Source of the DNA: Paraflavitalea soli
GTDB lineage: Bacteria; Bacteroidota; Bacteroidia; Chitinophagales; Chitinophagaceae
Direction of reading: 5' to 3'
Assembly: GCF_003555545.1 (NCBI RefSeq)
Contig: NZ_CP032157.1
Coordinates: forward strand, 562,546-626,545
DNA length: 64,000 nucleotides
Of this stretch, positions 44,555 through 53,899 are shown piece after piece (within the stretch, counting starts at the first letter, position 1; every line of letters begins with the position of its first letter). The translations under genes and the position numbers were made by a program. The notes below the pieces were generated by a model that worked only from the letters and a program-made list of their open reading frames with translations, made no database searches and was not told where the DNA came from.

Positions 44555-45754
44555 ATGATGCATCATTGCCTGTTATGTCTGTTTGTATTGTTCCTTACCG
44601 GAATAAGAGTTCAATCTCAACCTGCGTCTTCCCCGGCCAATGCGGTGGACGTACTCTCAAAAACAAAGGAAAAGCTGGATCGTCTTAGCGTGGTCCGTTA
44701 CCGGCAAACCCGGGAAACAAAGTATTACGGAGACAATTATTACTCCTTATTCAGTGCGGAACTATTCATTCAGCGCATAAAGAATAGCCCCATAGGGTGG
44801 CGGCTACAGGCCAGTGAAGGGAATACGTTATTCATTTATGATGGCCAGCAGACCATACGACTGAAAAGGGACGCTATGACTATTGACAGTGCATCTGCAA
44901 AGAATGCAAGGCAGCTGGAGGGGAATAGTTATCTTTCTCATTCACTGATCAACCTGGGCTATTTTCTTCCCCTGGTGATCGGGGACGACAGCACCCAAAA
45001 GTCGATCAGTGATACCCTGATCGGCGGTCAGTCCTTGTATTGTGTAAAGATGGAGCGGCCCAACAGGTATTATGATGGGTTTTACAGCATGCAGCCTATT
45101 AACCTGCGGAATTTGCGGAGACCTTACTACCTGTTGATCGATAAGAAAACCTACCTGCCTTACCAGTTCATCACCAGATATATCCGAGGAAATGATGACC
45201 GGGATTATATAACAGTAACGTTTGACGATCTCAATATGGCTCCCGCTTTGCCTGCTGATAGCAGCTGGGCATATATCAGTTACAGGGACAAGTACCAGCC
45301 ATTTAAGCCTAAGGAGAAAAAGCCTGTGATAAAGACCGGTGTTATTATCGGCGACTTTACATTGCCTGATTATAGACCTGCAGCCATCGATAGTGCATCG
45401 CTTCATCAATATACAGGTAAAGTGGTGCTGCTTGATTTCTGGTTCAAATCCTGCGGTCCTTGTATGGCAGCCATGCCCCATTACAATACTTTACAGAACA
45501 AGTACGGGAAAGATGGTTTCCAACTGCTGACGATCAATGTTGAGGATGGAGAAGAGGATATGAAGTTCTTCTACAATAAGTACCAGCCTGCTTATAAAAT
45601 GCTGTTTAAAGGGAATGTGTTATTTGAAAAACTGGGCCTCTCGGCTTGTCCCTCTTCCGTGTTGCTGGATCGGAGTGGTAAGGTAACAGAGGTATTTGCG
45701 GGCTTTGATGAGCCGGTAATCAGCAGGAAAATTGGGGAATTGCTGGCACAATAG
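44555..45754 (+). CDS. TlpA-like exported thioredoxin-fold protein
   Basis: Translation from the ATG at 44555 gives 399 residues with signal MMHHCLLCLFVLFLTGIRVQSQ. Upstream in-frame starts would hide the signal. Residues about 45-270 are an outer-membrane-lipoprotein-carrier-like beta-rich region (YGDNYYSLFSAELFIQ, DKKTYLPYQFITRY). Residues about 280-399 hold the thioredoxin domain with CGPC in FWFKSCGPCMAAMP and a CPSSVLLDRSGKV cis-Pro region. It should act in the periplasm. It is divergent from a LytTR system, and the window's other TlpA-like gene also adjoins one. Confidence 0.85.
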   Translation: MMHHCLLCLFVLFLTGIRVQSQPASSPANAVDVLSKTKEKLDRLSVVRYRQTRETKYYGDNYYSLFSAELFIQRIKNSPIGWRLQASEGNTLFIYDGQQTIRLKRDAMTIDSASAKNARQLEGNSYLSHSLINLGYFLPLVIGDDSTQKSISDTLIGGQSLYCVKMERPNRYYDGFYSMQPINLRNLRRPYYLLIDKKTYLPYQFITRYIRGNDDRDYITVTFDDLNMAPALPADSSWAYISYRDKYQPFKPKEKKPVIKTGVIIGDFTLPDYRPAAIDSASLHQYTGKVVLLDFWFKSCGPCMAAMPHYNTLQNKYGKDGFQLLTINVEDGEEDMKFFYNKYQPAYKMLFKGNVLFEKLGLSACPSSVLLDRSGKVTEVFAGFDEPVISRKIGELLAQ

Positions 45755-45829
45755 AGCGGTATGATATATGCCTGGTTGGCATGGCTTTTATGCGTATTAT
45801 GGTTTTCATCCCTTAAAAAAGGAGGTTAT

Positions 45830-46261
45830 ATGGCAACGTATGATAAGCAGTATGAAGCAGACAACCAGACGGGTATCAACCATGAAGGCCCCGATGCAAA
45901 TAACCCGGTAAAACGCTTAACGGCCCGCTCGATCACGGGTGACAAGGTGGAGAATCCGAATGGGGACGATCTGGGCAAAATAGAGGACCTGATGATCAAT
46001 ATCGATACGGGAGAAGTGGAATATGTAGTGATGGAATCAGGTGCTTTCCTCGGTTTAGGCGGAAAGCTATTTGCGATCCCATTTAAAGAGTTACGTTTGA
46101 ATCCTGCGAAAGAAGTATTCGTATTGAACAGGGACAAAGAATATCTGAAAGAATCACCGGGATTTGATAAAGACCATTGGCCCGATACAAATGATCACCG
46201 CTATTTTGAACGCGTGACCAGCTATTACGACCGGACACCCATACCCATGTTGCCCTTGTAG
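45830..46261 (+). CDS. PRC-barrel domain protein
   Basis: The ATG at 45830 is preceded by an unusually strong AAAGGAGG Shine-Dalgarno and gives 143 residues. An alternative ATG at 45761 would add a hydrophobic helix and fits less well. The PRC barrel is visible in DKVENPNGDDLGKIEDLMINIDTGEVEYVVMESG and in LFAIPFKELRLNPAKEVFVL. PRC-barrel proteins bind RNA, photosynthetic centres or sporulation targets; in Bacteroidota such small cytosolic forms are often stress-related, but no role is shown here. A hairpin follows. Confidence 0.82.
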   Translation: MATYDKQYEADNQTGINHEGPDANNPVKRLTARSITGDKVENPNGDDLGKIEDLMINIDTGEVEYVVMESGAFLGLGGKLFAIPFKELRLNPAKEVFVLNRDKEYLKESPGFDKDHWPDTNDHRYFERVTSYYDRTPIPMLPL

Positions 46262-46344
46262 ATCGTATGGGGAGTGAAAGATATCCAAACAACGGGAGAG
46301 CGCCCATTGTGGCAGGCTGCCTGAAATGACAGCGGATAAGAAGC

Positions 46345-46374
46345 TTTGCCAGGTTATCACAATAACCTGGCAAA
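46345..46374. terminator. Hairpin between convergent genes
   Basis: TTTGCCAGGTTAT (46345-46357) pairs with ATAACCTGGCAAA (46362-46374) in a perfect 13-bp stem with a 4-nt loop. Only short T-runs flank it. It separates the PRC-barrel gene from the convergent SWIB gene. Confidence 0.65.
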
Positions 46375-46399
46375 TGCTTGTTTGACCTTACGGCCAGAT

Positions 46400-46789
46400 T
46401 TATTTTACATGCTTGTTGACAATCTTAGCCAGTTCAAACATGGATATCTGGTCTTTGCCAAAGATTGGTTTCAACTTGGAATCGGCATTGATCATTCTCC
46501 TGTTCTTTTTGTCCTGGAGATTGTTCTTCTTGATATAATCCCAGATCTTCTTAACGATCTCAGTTCTGGGTATTGCCTTTGAACCGATCACTTCACCGAG
46601 TGATGCGCTGGGCGTAAGAGGAGCCATGAAGGCTGCGTTTGGTTTCCTGGCAGATTTTTTCTTAGCTGCTTTCTTAGCTGGAGCTTTCTTTACAGGAGCT
46701 TTCTTCGCAACTTTCTTAGGTGCTGCTTTTTTGGCGGCCTTTTTTACTGCTTTTTTAGCTGCTTTCTTGGGCGCTTTTTTTGTTGCCAT
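46400..46789 (-). CDS. SWIB/MDM2-domain protein with histone H1-like tail
   Basis: This 129-residue protein has a lysine/alanine-rich N-terminal tail (residues 1-50, built from KKA, KKAPKKA and KKVAKK repeats) resembling the C-terminal tail of histone H1. Residues about 52-129 form a SWIB domain (LGEVIGSKAIPRTEIVKKIWDYIKK, LKPIFGKDQISMFELAKIV). The combination is known from chlamydial and Bacteroidota proteins thought to bind nucleoid DNA. It lies 250 bp downstream of ligD on the same strand, and LigD contains a similar K/A-rich linker. Role in DNA packing or repair is inferred. Confidence 0.88.
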   Translation of the reverse strand: MATKKAPKKAAKKAVKKAAKKAAPKKVAKKAPVKKAPAKKAAKKKSARKPNAAFMAPLTPSASLGEVIGSKAIPRTEIVKKIWDYIKKNNLQDKKNRRMINADSKLKPIFGKDQISMFELAKIVNKHVK

Positions 46790-47040
46790 TGTTCGATTTT
46801 TTTTACGATTGATGATGGTGACTAATGCAGGAGGAAGGGATCTTATTCCTGCATTAGACAGGATGATAATCTATCCTCCAAAATTAATGAAGTAATATAG
46901 TAAGAAACATCCATATCAGCTCATCATTTGTACACCAGTTATACACTCTTGTGAATAGCTTTTCATTGGGGAAATCGAATAAAAGAGGTATTAACCACCG
47001 TTGGAGATATGAAAATTCCCCAATGAAACGACATAAAGTG

Positions 47041-49728
47041 CTATTGTAATTGCTTCAATACCCTGGCAATATTGACACCTTTACCCAACACTGGTTTGAA
47101 CAGATCGCCCTCTCTTTTGATCCGTTCCATTGCATTGGCAAGTGTGAAATGTTGTAGCTGTAAACCCTTCTTTACTTCGTCCCAATGGAGGGGCATTGAT
47201 ACCGTGGCGCCGGGTTTGGGTCGCAGTGAGTAAGCCGCTGCCAGCGTGGCTTTGGGGCGATTTTGCAGGTAGTCGATATAGAGTTTTCCCTTCCTGTTGC
47301 GGGTGAGTCTTTCGATGCTGGTAAACTGTGGTAATTGCTCCCGTACATGCGTGGCGATGAGCTTGCCAAATAGCTGGCATTCGTCATACGTATACTTTGC
47401 GCCCAATGGGATATAGATATGAATACCGGTAGAGCCGGATGTCTTGGGGTACCCCTCAATGCCCAGTTGGTCCAGCACCTGTTTTACCACCCGGGCGGTT
47501 TGTATCACCTGTTCAAAAGTATTGCCTTTGTCGGGGTCCAGGTCGAGGCAGCACCAGTCAGGGTGCTCCGGTTTGTCAATGGTGCTGTTCCAGGGGTTCA
47601 TCTCAATGGCCCCCAGGTTAGCCATCCACAACAGGCCTGCTTCATTGGTAGGTACCATGAAATTCTTGTCTTCCCCCTCACTGGTATGATAGGGAAATTG
47701 CTTGATCCATGCGGGCGCTTTGCCTGTTATATCCTTCTGGTAAAAGCTTTTTCCATTGATCCCATTGGGGTATCGGTTCAATGATTGGGGCCGGTTTACC
47801 AGGTAGGGGAGTATATAGGGCGCCACCTGGTAATAGTAGTTGAGCATATCTCGCTTGGTATATTTTTCCTTTGGCCAGAATATCTTATTGAGGTTGGTAA
47901 AGGAAAGTTCATGGCCATTGATAGCCCTCACCTGCGTTGCTTCAGAAGGGTTCAGCAGGGTCTTCCTTTCCTGTTTGCCTCCCTGCTTCAATAGTTTGGT
48001 TGCCGGATCTTTCCTGCCCCTTTTAGTCACTTCCTTTACCTCCACAGCAGTTTCAGCTACTACAGCGCTGGCTTTTTTGTCTTCCCGCATACCTTCAAAA
48101 CTGGGATGGCGCATCACTCCGTCGCTGGTCATTTCAGCATAACTCACTTCTCCCACCAGTTTGGGTTTTAGCCAGGTAACGGTGGCATGAGGAGGATTGG
48201 GCCGGAAGCGGGAAGGCTTGTTGACGTCTGGCAGTTCAGTAAAAGGGCATTTGGTGGTAATAAGGGGCTTAAACTGTTTCATCATTTCCCGTTGCATCTT
48301 GTCATTGAAACCAGTACCTATTTTGCCGGTATAGTTCAATCTTTTCCCGTCATACAGCCCTACCAGCAATGCACTGAACAGTTTGGGTGAATCCTCATTG
48401 TTGGTGAATCCGCCGATCACTACTTCATGTCTTTTATTGGCTTTCAGCTTTAACCAGTCGCGGGTACGTTCTCCCGGCAGGTAAACACTATCGGCTTTCT
48501 TGGCCATTATGCCTTCCATTCCCATTTTAGAAGCTGCTGCCAGGAACTCTGTGGCCGAGCTTTCGAAGGCTTCGCTGTAGCGGATAATGCCCGAAGATGG
48601 TACCAATGGTCGTAGCAGATCACGTCGCTTTACCAGTGGCAGTCCGGTGAGGTCGTGGCCATCCAGCCAAAGGATGTCAAATACATAATATACCAGTTCG
48701 CCATCAGCTTCACTTCGCCAGTTCTGCAGCGACCCAAAATGGGAAATGCCTTTGTCACTGACCACGCAGATCTCTCCGTCTATGACTGCATCGAGCTGCC
48801 AGTCCTTTACCGCCTTGTATACAGGATAGAATTTTTCATTGAATGATTTCTGGTTGCGGGAGAGTAGTTCCACCTTGCCTTTATTACAAAGGGCCAGGGC
48901 CCGGTAGCCATCCCATTTGATCTCATACAACCAGCCTGGTTGATCAAAAGGTTCGCTGACGAGGGTGCCCAGCATGGGTTGAATGTTTTTGGGAAATGCT
49001 TTTTTAGGTGCTTCCTCCAGTGCTGCTACGTCTTTTTTTTTTCGTGCCGCCTTGCGCGGTGCTGTCTTTTTTACTGCTTTTTTCGGTGTGGTGGTAGCGG
49101 CTTTGGAAGCTTTTTTAGGAGCGGCAGCCTTTGATTGACCGTATATATTATGACTGGTCTTTGCCACTTCTTCAAGGGTTTTATCAGATACAACAGACCG
49201 TACTTTCCTGGTTACATCCGTTGCTTTGGCGTACTGATCCCGGTGTTTGATGAGTAGCCAGGCGTTGTTCTCTGCATTTTTTAATCGTACGAGCGCAAAT
49301 TCACCCTGTAGTTTATGGCCTGATAAACTGAATTTGAGCGAGCCTGCTTTGAGTTGTTTGAGCAACGCTTTTTCATCTTTCTTTTTATCGCCGCTGGGTT
49401 CGAGGGGTTCATAGGTGCCTTCATCCCATACGATCACCGTGCCGGCCCCATAATTACCTTCGGGGATAATGCCCTCAAAACTGCGGTAATCATAGGGATG
49501 GTCTTCTACCATCATGGCCAGTCTTTTGTCTTCGGGATTGGTGGAAGGCCCCTTGGGGACCGCCCAACTTTTCAATACACCGTCCATCTCCAGGCGGAAA
49601 TCATAATGCAGGCGGGATGCATCATGCTTTTGTATTACAAATCGTAAAGCTTTGCCGGATGACTTGCCACCGGTAGGTTCCGGTGTTTTGTTAAAGGAGC
49701 GTTTTTTGCGGTAGGTAGTTAAAGCCAT
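47041..49728 (-). CDS. ligD: LigD: multifunctional non-homologous end-joining DNA ligase
   Basis: This 895-residue protein has domains in the order 3'-phosphoesterase (about 25-190; FVIQKHDASRLHYDFRLEMDG), a K/A-rich linker (about 200-245), ATP-dependent ligase (about 250-550; motif I KWDG with the adenylated Lys271) and polymerase/primase (about 600-895; DLDP with Asp729 and Asp731). It repairs double-strand breaks, normally with the Ku protein. No Ku gene is in the window. The linker, with KKAVKKTAPRKAARKKK, resembles the tail of the SWIB protein downstream and could add non-specific DNA binding. Confidence 0.93.
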   Translation of the reverse strand: MALTTYRKKRSFNKTPEPTGGKSSGKALRFVIQKHDASRLHYDFRLEMDGVLKSWAVPKGPSTNPEDKRLAMMVEDHPYDYRSFEGIIPEGNYGAGTVIVWDEGTYEPLEPSGDKKKDEKALLKQLKAGSLKFSLSGHKLQGEFALVRLKNAENNAWLLIKHRDQYAKATDVTRKVRSVVSDKTLEEVAKTSHNIYGQSKAAAPKKASKAATTTPKKAVKKTAPRKAARKKKDVAALEEAPKKAFPKNIQPMLGTLVSEPFDQPGWLYEIKWDGYRALALCNKGKVELLSRNQKSFNEKFYPVYKAVKDWQLDAVIDGEICVVSDKGISHFGSLQNWRSEADGELVYYVFDILWLDGHDLTGLPLVKRRDLLRPLVPSSGIIRYSEAFESSATEFLAAASKMGMEGIMAKKADSVYLPGERTRDWLKLKANKRHEVVIGGFTNNEDSPKLFSALLVGLYDGKRLNYTGKIGTGFNDKMQREMMKQFKPLITTKCPFTELPDVNKPSRFRPNPPHATVTWLKPKLVGEVSYAEMTSDGVMRHPSFEGMREDKKASAVVAETAVEVKEVTKRGRKDPATKLLKQGGKQERKTLLNPSEATQVRAINGHELSFTNLNKIFWPKEKYTKRDMLNYYYQVAPYILPYLVNRPQSLNRYPNGINGKSFYQKDITGKAPAWIKQFPYHTSEGEDKNFMVPTNEAGLLWMANLGAIEMNPWNSTIDKPEHPDWCCLDLDPDKGNTFEQVIQTARVVKQVLDQLGIEGYPKTSGSTGIHIYIPLGAKYTYDECQLFGKLIATHVREQLPQFTSIERLTRNRKGKLYIDYLQNRPKATLAAAYSLRPKPGATVSMPLHWDEVKKGLQLQHFTLANAMERIKREGDLFKPVLGKGVNIARVLKQLQ

Positions 49729-49971
49729 GGTTGCGAATTGTACAATGCGTGAATGGTATTGACCTATATGTCAGCAAATCAAAGACCGTGAGAGCGATAA
49801 TAGGCCTTTGTCCATAAAAGTCCTCACCAGGTTCCAATAGCCTGAGACCTGTGATCGACGCATGTTAAAGGCGTAGGATTTGTGAGGGTATAAGATATTG
49901 CCTCTCTTTAATAAAGCATACAAGCAAAGCGTCCGGTAAACCTGTTATACAGCAGAACTGCAATTATTTAC

Positions 49972-50718
49972 ATGAGGAGAAATACAAAAATATACATTGG
50001 TACTTCGGGATGGCACTACAAGCACTGGAAGGGTACTTTTTACCCGCAGGAAATAAAAGATGCCGGCCAATTCGATTATTATAGTCAATATTTTAATACG
50101 GTTGAAATTAATAACTCCTTTTACAAATTACCAGCTCCTGCAACCTTCCGGCAATGGAAAATGGAAGCACCGGCAAAATTCATTTTTTCAGTAAAGGCCA
50201 GTCGTTTCATTACCCATATGAAAAAGCTCAATCCTGATGGGGCCAGTATACAAAAGTTCCTCAGGCGTGCCGGAGAACTGGATAGAAAGCTGGGGCCGGT
50301 TTTGTTTCAGCTGCCACCGGCTTGGAATATTAACATCGATAGACTCGCTGCTTTTTTAAAGCAGCTACCCGGCAGGCAACGCTATACTTTCGAATTCCGA
50401 AATCATAGTTGGTACCATGCAGAGGTGTTTGCTTTATTACGGCAATACAATTGTGCTTTTTGTATCTACCATCTTGATAAGCACCTTTCCCCTCTGGAAG
50501 TAACGGCTGATTTTGTATATGTAAGACTGCATGGCCCAGGCAATAAATACCAGGGGAATTATCCAAAAAAGGCCCTTGAAAAATGGGCAGGACTATGCCA
50601 TCAATGGCAGCACGAAAAAAAGGATGTCTATTTGTATTTTGACAATGATCAGGCAGGCTATGCCGCTTTTAATGCACAGCGATTACTGAAGTTGGTAAAT
50701 AGTAAAGAGGGGGCCTGA
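49972..50718 (+). CDS. DUF72 (YecE-like) protein
   Basis: This 248-residue cytoplasmic protein begins IYIGTSGWHYKHWKGTFYP, the hallmark of DUF72. NTVEINNSFYKLPAPATFRQWK, KFIFSVKASRFITHMKKL, FEFRNHSWYHAEVF and YVRLHGPGNKYQGNY follow in the conserved order of a TIM-barrel-like fold. Function of the family is not established to my knowledge. The gene is divergent from ligD across 243 bp. Confidence 0.85.
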   Translation: MRRNTKIYIGTSGWHYKHWKGTFYPQEIKDAGQFDYYSQYFNTVEINNSFYKLPAPATFRQWKMEAPAKFIFSVKASRFITHMKKLNPDGASIQKFLRRAGELDRKLGPVLFQLPPAWNINIDRLAAFLKQLPGRQRYTFEFRNHSWYHAEVFALLRQYNCAFCIYHLDKHLSPLEVTADFVYVRLHGPGNKYQGNYPKKALEKWAGLCHQWQHEKKDVYLYFDNDQAGYAAFNAQRLLKLVNSKEGA

Positions 50719-50735
50719 TCAGGAACTGCGAGTTA

Positions 50736-50936
50736 TTAGTCCAGCCGGAAAGAGATCTTGGCAATCACACCATAGGAAACGATCTTGCCATCTTTCACAT
50801 GTGCTTTGATGTCTTTGACAAACACCGAGTCGATATTCCGTATCGTTTTGGAGGCTTCAGCTACGGCCACTTTTAAAGCATCGTCAATGCCTTTTTCTGA
50901 AGAAGCAATCACTTCAATGACTTTTACGATAGCCAT
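50736..50936 (-). CDS. Dodecin-family flavin-binding-like protein
   Basis: The ATG at 50936 gives 66 residues with the dodecin layout: MAIVKVIEVIASS, the helix DDALKVAVAEASKTIR, then DSVFVKDIKAHVKDGKIVSYGV and AKISFRLD. Dodecins form hollow dodecamers that store flavins or related ligands. The tryptophan that stacks on the flavin (W in NVVWAEV-type or LDWFEV-type strands) is Ser in this protein (NIDSVFV). It may therefore bind a different ligand. It converges with the DUF72 gene at 18 bp distance. Confidence 0.85.
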   Translation of the reverse strand: MAIVKVIEVIASSEKGIDDALKVAVAEASKTIRNIDSVFVKDIKAHVKDGKIVSYGVIAKISFRLD

Positions 50937-51160
50937 AAATGGTAAGTTTTGGATGAAAAGGTATGACCGGCACAATTTTCATACCTGCCAGCTAAAGACA
51001 CCTGAAAGGAGAGAATTGCGGCAGAGCTTCTACACAAATCGGCGTCAGTAAATGCGTGCTGATGACGCAATTCACCCGTAGATTGTCGTAATTGCACATC
51101 CTGTATCTAGCTAATTGACAGTAGGTTTGCAACAATTCCTTACTCATAAAACAAGCGTAT

Positions 51161-51709
51161 ATGGCTGTAAAAAACTTCATCGACCTGCCAATGAATGACC
51201 TGCAAAAGCTACTATATGAACTGGATCTTGCTGCCCGGGGTGTACTGGCCATCATCGCTGATTTTAGCCAGGAGCAATTCAATAAAGTACCTTTTGCCGG
51301 TAGCTGGACGGCAGGTCAGGTATCAGAACACCTGTTGAAGTCCATCAGCGGCATACCAGCTTTGATGGCAGGCAACACCCGGCCTACCACTGAAAGGAAA
51401 GGAGATGAGCACGTAATGACCATTGAAACCATTTTCCTTGATTTTGAAGTGAAAATGAAATCACCAGAGTTTATCCTTCCTTCCAATGGTCCGCACGACA
51501 GAAATGAGCTGCTCCATGGTTTCAGGACAGCCCTCGATGAGATCGCCTCTAAAACCCGCACGATGGACCTTACGCTAACCTGCACTGATTTCCCATTTCC
51601 CGGAATAGGAGAGCTTACAAGGTGGGAATTGATCAGTTTTGCCATTTGCCATACCATACGCCATACCCGTCAAATGAAAAATATTCACGGGCATGTAGCT
51701 GGCCAATAA
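51161..51709 (+). CDS. DinB-family protein
   Basis: This 182-residue protein has the four-helix DinB layout. A first helix FDLPMNDLQKLLYELDLAARGV-like region is followed by WTAGQVSEHLLKSI and a C-terminal ICHTIRHTRQMKNI with two His (IRHTRQ); metal-binding His of DinB proteins lie in these helices. The family includes metal-dependent thiol transferases and DNA-damage-induced proteins. A -7-like TAGGTTTG lies at 51122-51129. A strong terminator follows. The actual reaction is unknown. Confidence 0.8.
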   Translation: MAVKNFIDLPMNDLQKLLYELDLAARGVLAIIADFSQEQFNKVPFAGSWTAGQVSEHLLKSISGIPALMAGNTRPTTERKGDEHVMTIETIFLDFEVKMKSPEFILPSNGPHDRNELLHGFRTALDEIASKTRTMDLTLTCTDFPFPGIGELTRWELISFAICHTIRHTRQMKNIHGHVAGQ

Positions 51710-51723
51710 ACTGACTATACCCT

Positions 51724-51761
51724 AAAATGGCTGCCTGCTATTCTCTGCAGGCAGCCATTTT
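51724..51761. terminator. Strong bidirectional hairpin terminator
   Basis: AAAATGGCTGCCTGC (51724-51738) pairs with GCAGGCAGCCATTTT (51747-51761), a perfect 15-bp stem with an 8-nt loop and A/T-rich flanks on both sides. It serves the DinB gene and the convergent esterase-like gene. Confidence 0.85.
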
Positions 51762-51778
51762 ATTGGATGGACAACACT

Positions 51779-53899
51779 CTATAATTTCACTATTTGTTTC
51801 ACTTCAGTATACCCGGCCATGGTGATTTTTAATAAATAGACACCTTTTGACAGCCCGGATACATTCAATTGTGTAGTTAATTGTGTACTTCCTTTCTGCA
51901 ATCGGGAATTTCTCATGATAACTCCGGAAGGGTTGGTAAGCGTAACTGTAACGGTGCCCTTGAGTTTGTTGGTCAAGACCAGGTTCACAAGGTCGGGAAC
52001 AGGATTGGGGAATACTTCCAATGTGTGATCTGCCGGCGCAGCTTCATCTGATATCTTTTTTTGCGTAGTTGTTTTTCCGGCTGTTCGCAGTAAGGCAGTT
52101 CCTGCTTCTTCGATCACAAAACCATTGAGGTAGGTATAAGTGCCACCAACACCTCTCGTGACACTAACCACAATGGTACCCGATACGCTAGGTGTAATGC
52201 CTGTGAATGTGGCATCGTTGGCGAGGTTATTGTCAGTAAGGATATTGATGGTGTCTCCATTGATGGCAAAATTGGTGTTGTTGGTGGTGGGGTTGGCTAC
52301 CTTTCTACTGGCAAATAAGCTGATGTTATAAATTTTGTTCACATCAAGGCCACTGATGGTAAGAAACCTGCCCACTGTAACATAGGATGCGTACCTGAGT
52401 ACTTCCGGTGGGCACATAGTACCTCCATAAGTAGCCGTATTGTCTGCAGAAGGGGTTAGTACCGCAGCCCCTCCATTGGTAAGGGTTTGTGAAACGTTGT
52501 AGCCTGATGCTGTGCTGTCTTCATACAGCAGGTTGATAATGGTACTGTTGACATTATTGTTCCAGTTATTCCAGGCTGCATTGTTATATGGATTGGTGCC
52601 GCCGTAAACATTTACGTTTACTTTTTTCAATACCACGCCGGTTGAAGTATCCGCCACTACTACAATTAATGAATCATATCCTGTCGCACCGTCATCATCT
52701 GTTACGGTCAGTCTGAAAATATAGGTCCCCACAGAAAGGCCGGTAACGGTAGTAGCTGGTGTGGAAGGCGATGCGATGGTGGCAGAAGGTCCGCTGCTTT
52801 GGGTCCAGGTATAGGATATAATGGATCCATCTGTATCAGTTCCGGAGCCGGAAACGTGTAAACTGTCCTGCGGTAGGTAGATATTTCTGTCGTTGCCGGC
52901 ATTGGCCATGGGTGGCTGGTTAGGTGGTGGCTCAATGCCCACCATGGAAGTATCGCCCTGGCGAAGCATCCATTCAAAGATGCTTCCGCCGATGTAAGTA
53001 CCCATGCTATTGGGGTGAAGGCCATTGGTGCCTATAACAGCCGTATTGGTGATGGGAGTTACACATCGCCAGTCTTTGGCGTTGGGGTTATACATCTGGT
53101 TCCAGCAGCAATGCTCGCCTCCGCCCAATTTTTCGAAGCTGAAGTAAGCATTAGCGCCAAATCCACGATTGGCAATCGTGTCCCTTGGTTTCCATACGGA
53201 ACGGCCATCTGTGGTGCCTTCGAGGCCAAAGAATTTACCATTATATTTCTGCGCCCAGGTCCCATAACCGCCATATCCCCAGTTGTCGGCAGCCGGAAAG
53301 CCCGACATACAGCAGGCGTCTGACTGCCCCTGTAAGAACACAGCACTGGTAATCGTGCTCATAGGACCTTCGGGCGTTACCGGGTTTTTGTAGCAAATAT
53401 ATCTTCCCCAGGTAAAAGCTCCTTCAGAGAAGCCGGCCACATGAACAGCATTACGCTTTATATGATAGGTGTTGAGTACATAGGTCAGCCAGGCATATAC
53501 GATATTGGGCCTGATGTTAGCGGCATTGGTACTCCAGGTGATGATGATGGGATAATGTTTGCCATTGCCTAATTGAATGCCGCCATCCCAGCCATTGTTC
53601 ATCCAGTAATGTGGGCCAAACTTACGGTTGTTCATTTTCATCGTATCGTTATTGCCGTTGTTCTCACCGGCCCCGGGGCGTGTAATGAATACGGGCCGGG
53701 AGGCAGTATCGACGTGCCCGGCAGTGAACATATGTGTTGGGCGGGAAATGGTCATCATGATTTTGGTAGTGCCCGATTGCCATAAGGTATCGTAAGTGAT
53801 AAAATCATGGGTTTCAGTTTGCGTGATACCGGTAACTGATAACATCAACATTAGGCAAAGCAGTAGCCAGCCTCTGCATTGGAGTAAAAAGTGGGTCAT
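51779..53899 (-). CDS. Secreted esterase-like protein with PKD-type domain and type IX sorting signal
   Basis: This 706-residue protein has an N-terminal signal (MLMLSVTGITQ). Residues about 30-320 look like an alpha/beta hydrolase with the elbow GFSEGAF (Ser in GFSEG), and later His-rich GGGEHCCWNQ. Residues about 325-415 hold a PKD-like domain (ANAGNDRNIYLPQDSLHVSGSG and TWTQSSGPSA). Residues about 420-610 are another beta-rich region. The C-terminus (about 635-706) is a T9SS type A sorting domain (EVFPNPVPDLVNL, LSKGVYLLKITM). It should be secreted and anchored or released outside the cell. Substrate unknown; feruloyl- or polyester-type activity is possible. Confidence 0.8.
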   Translation of the reverse strand: MTHFLLQCRGWLLLCLMLMLSVTGITQTETHDFITYDTLWQSGTTKIMMTISRPTHMFTAGHVDTASRPVFITRPGAGENNGNNDTMKMNNRKFGPHYWMNNGWDGGIQLGNGKHYPIIITWSTNAANIRPNIVYAWLTYVLNTYHIKRNAVHVAGFSEGAFTWGRYICYKNPVTPEGPMSTITSAVFLQGQSDACCMSGFPAADNWGYGGYGTWAQKYNGKFFGLEGTTDGRSVWKPRDTIANRGFGANAYFSFEKLGGGEHCCWNQMYNPNAKDWRCVTPITNTAVIGTNGLHPNSMGTYIGGSIFEWMLRQGDTSMVGIEPPPNQPPMANAGNDRNIYLPQDSLHVSGSGTDTDGSIISYTWTQSSGPSATIASPSTPATTVTGLSVGTYIFRLTVTDDDGATGYDSLIVVVADTSTGVVLKKVNVNVYGGTNPYNNAAWNNWNNNVNSTIINLLYEDSTASGYNVSQTLTNGGAAVLTPSADNTATYGGTMCPPEVLRYASYVTVGRFLTISGLDVNKIYNISLFASRKVANPTTNNTNFAINGDTINILTDNNLANDATFTGITPSVSGTIVVSVTRGVGGTYTYLNGFVIEEAGTALLRTAGKTTTQKKISDEAAPADHTLEVFPNPVPDLVNLVLTNKLKGTVTVTLTNPSGVIMRNSRLQKGSTQLTTQLNVSGLSKGVYLLKITMAGYTEVKQIVKL

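Noticed and set aside
45761-45829. Upstream ATG for the PRC-barrel protein, adding a membrane helix
   Set aside because: The ATG at 45830 has a strong AAAGGAGG at the right distance, and PRC-barrel proteins of this size are normally cytosolic.
46626-46895. Alanine/phenylalanine-rich frame opposite the SWIB gene
   Set aside because: It is the antisense of the lysine/alanine repeat tail of the SWIB protein; the composition follows from the repeat on the other strand.
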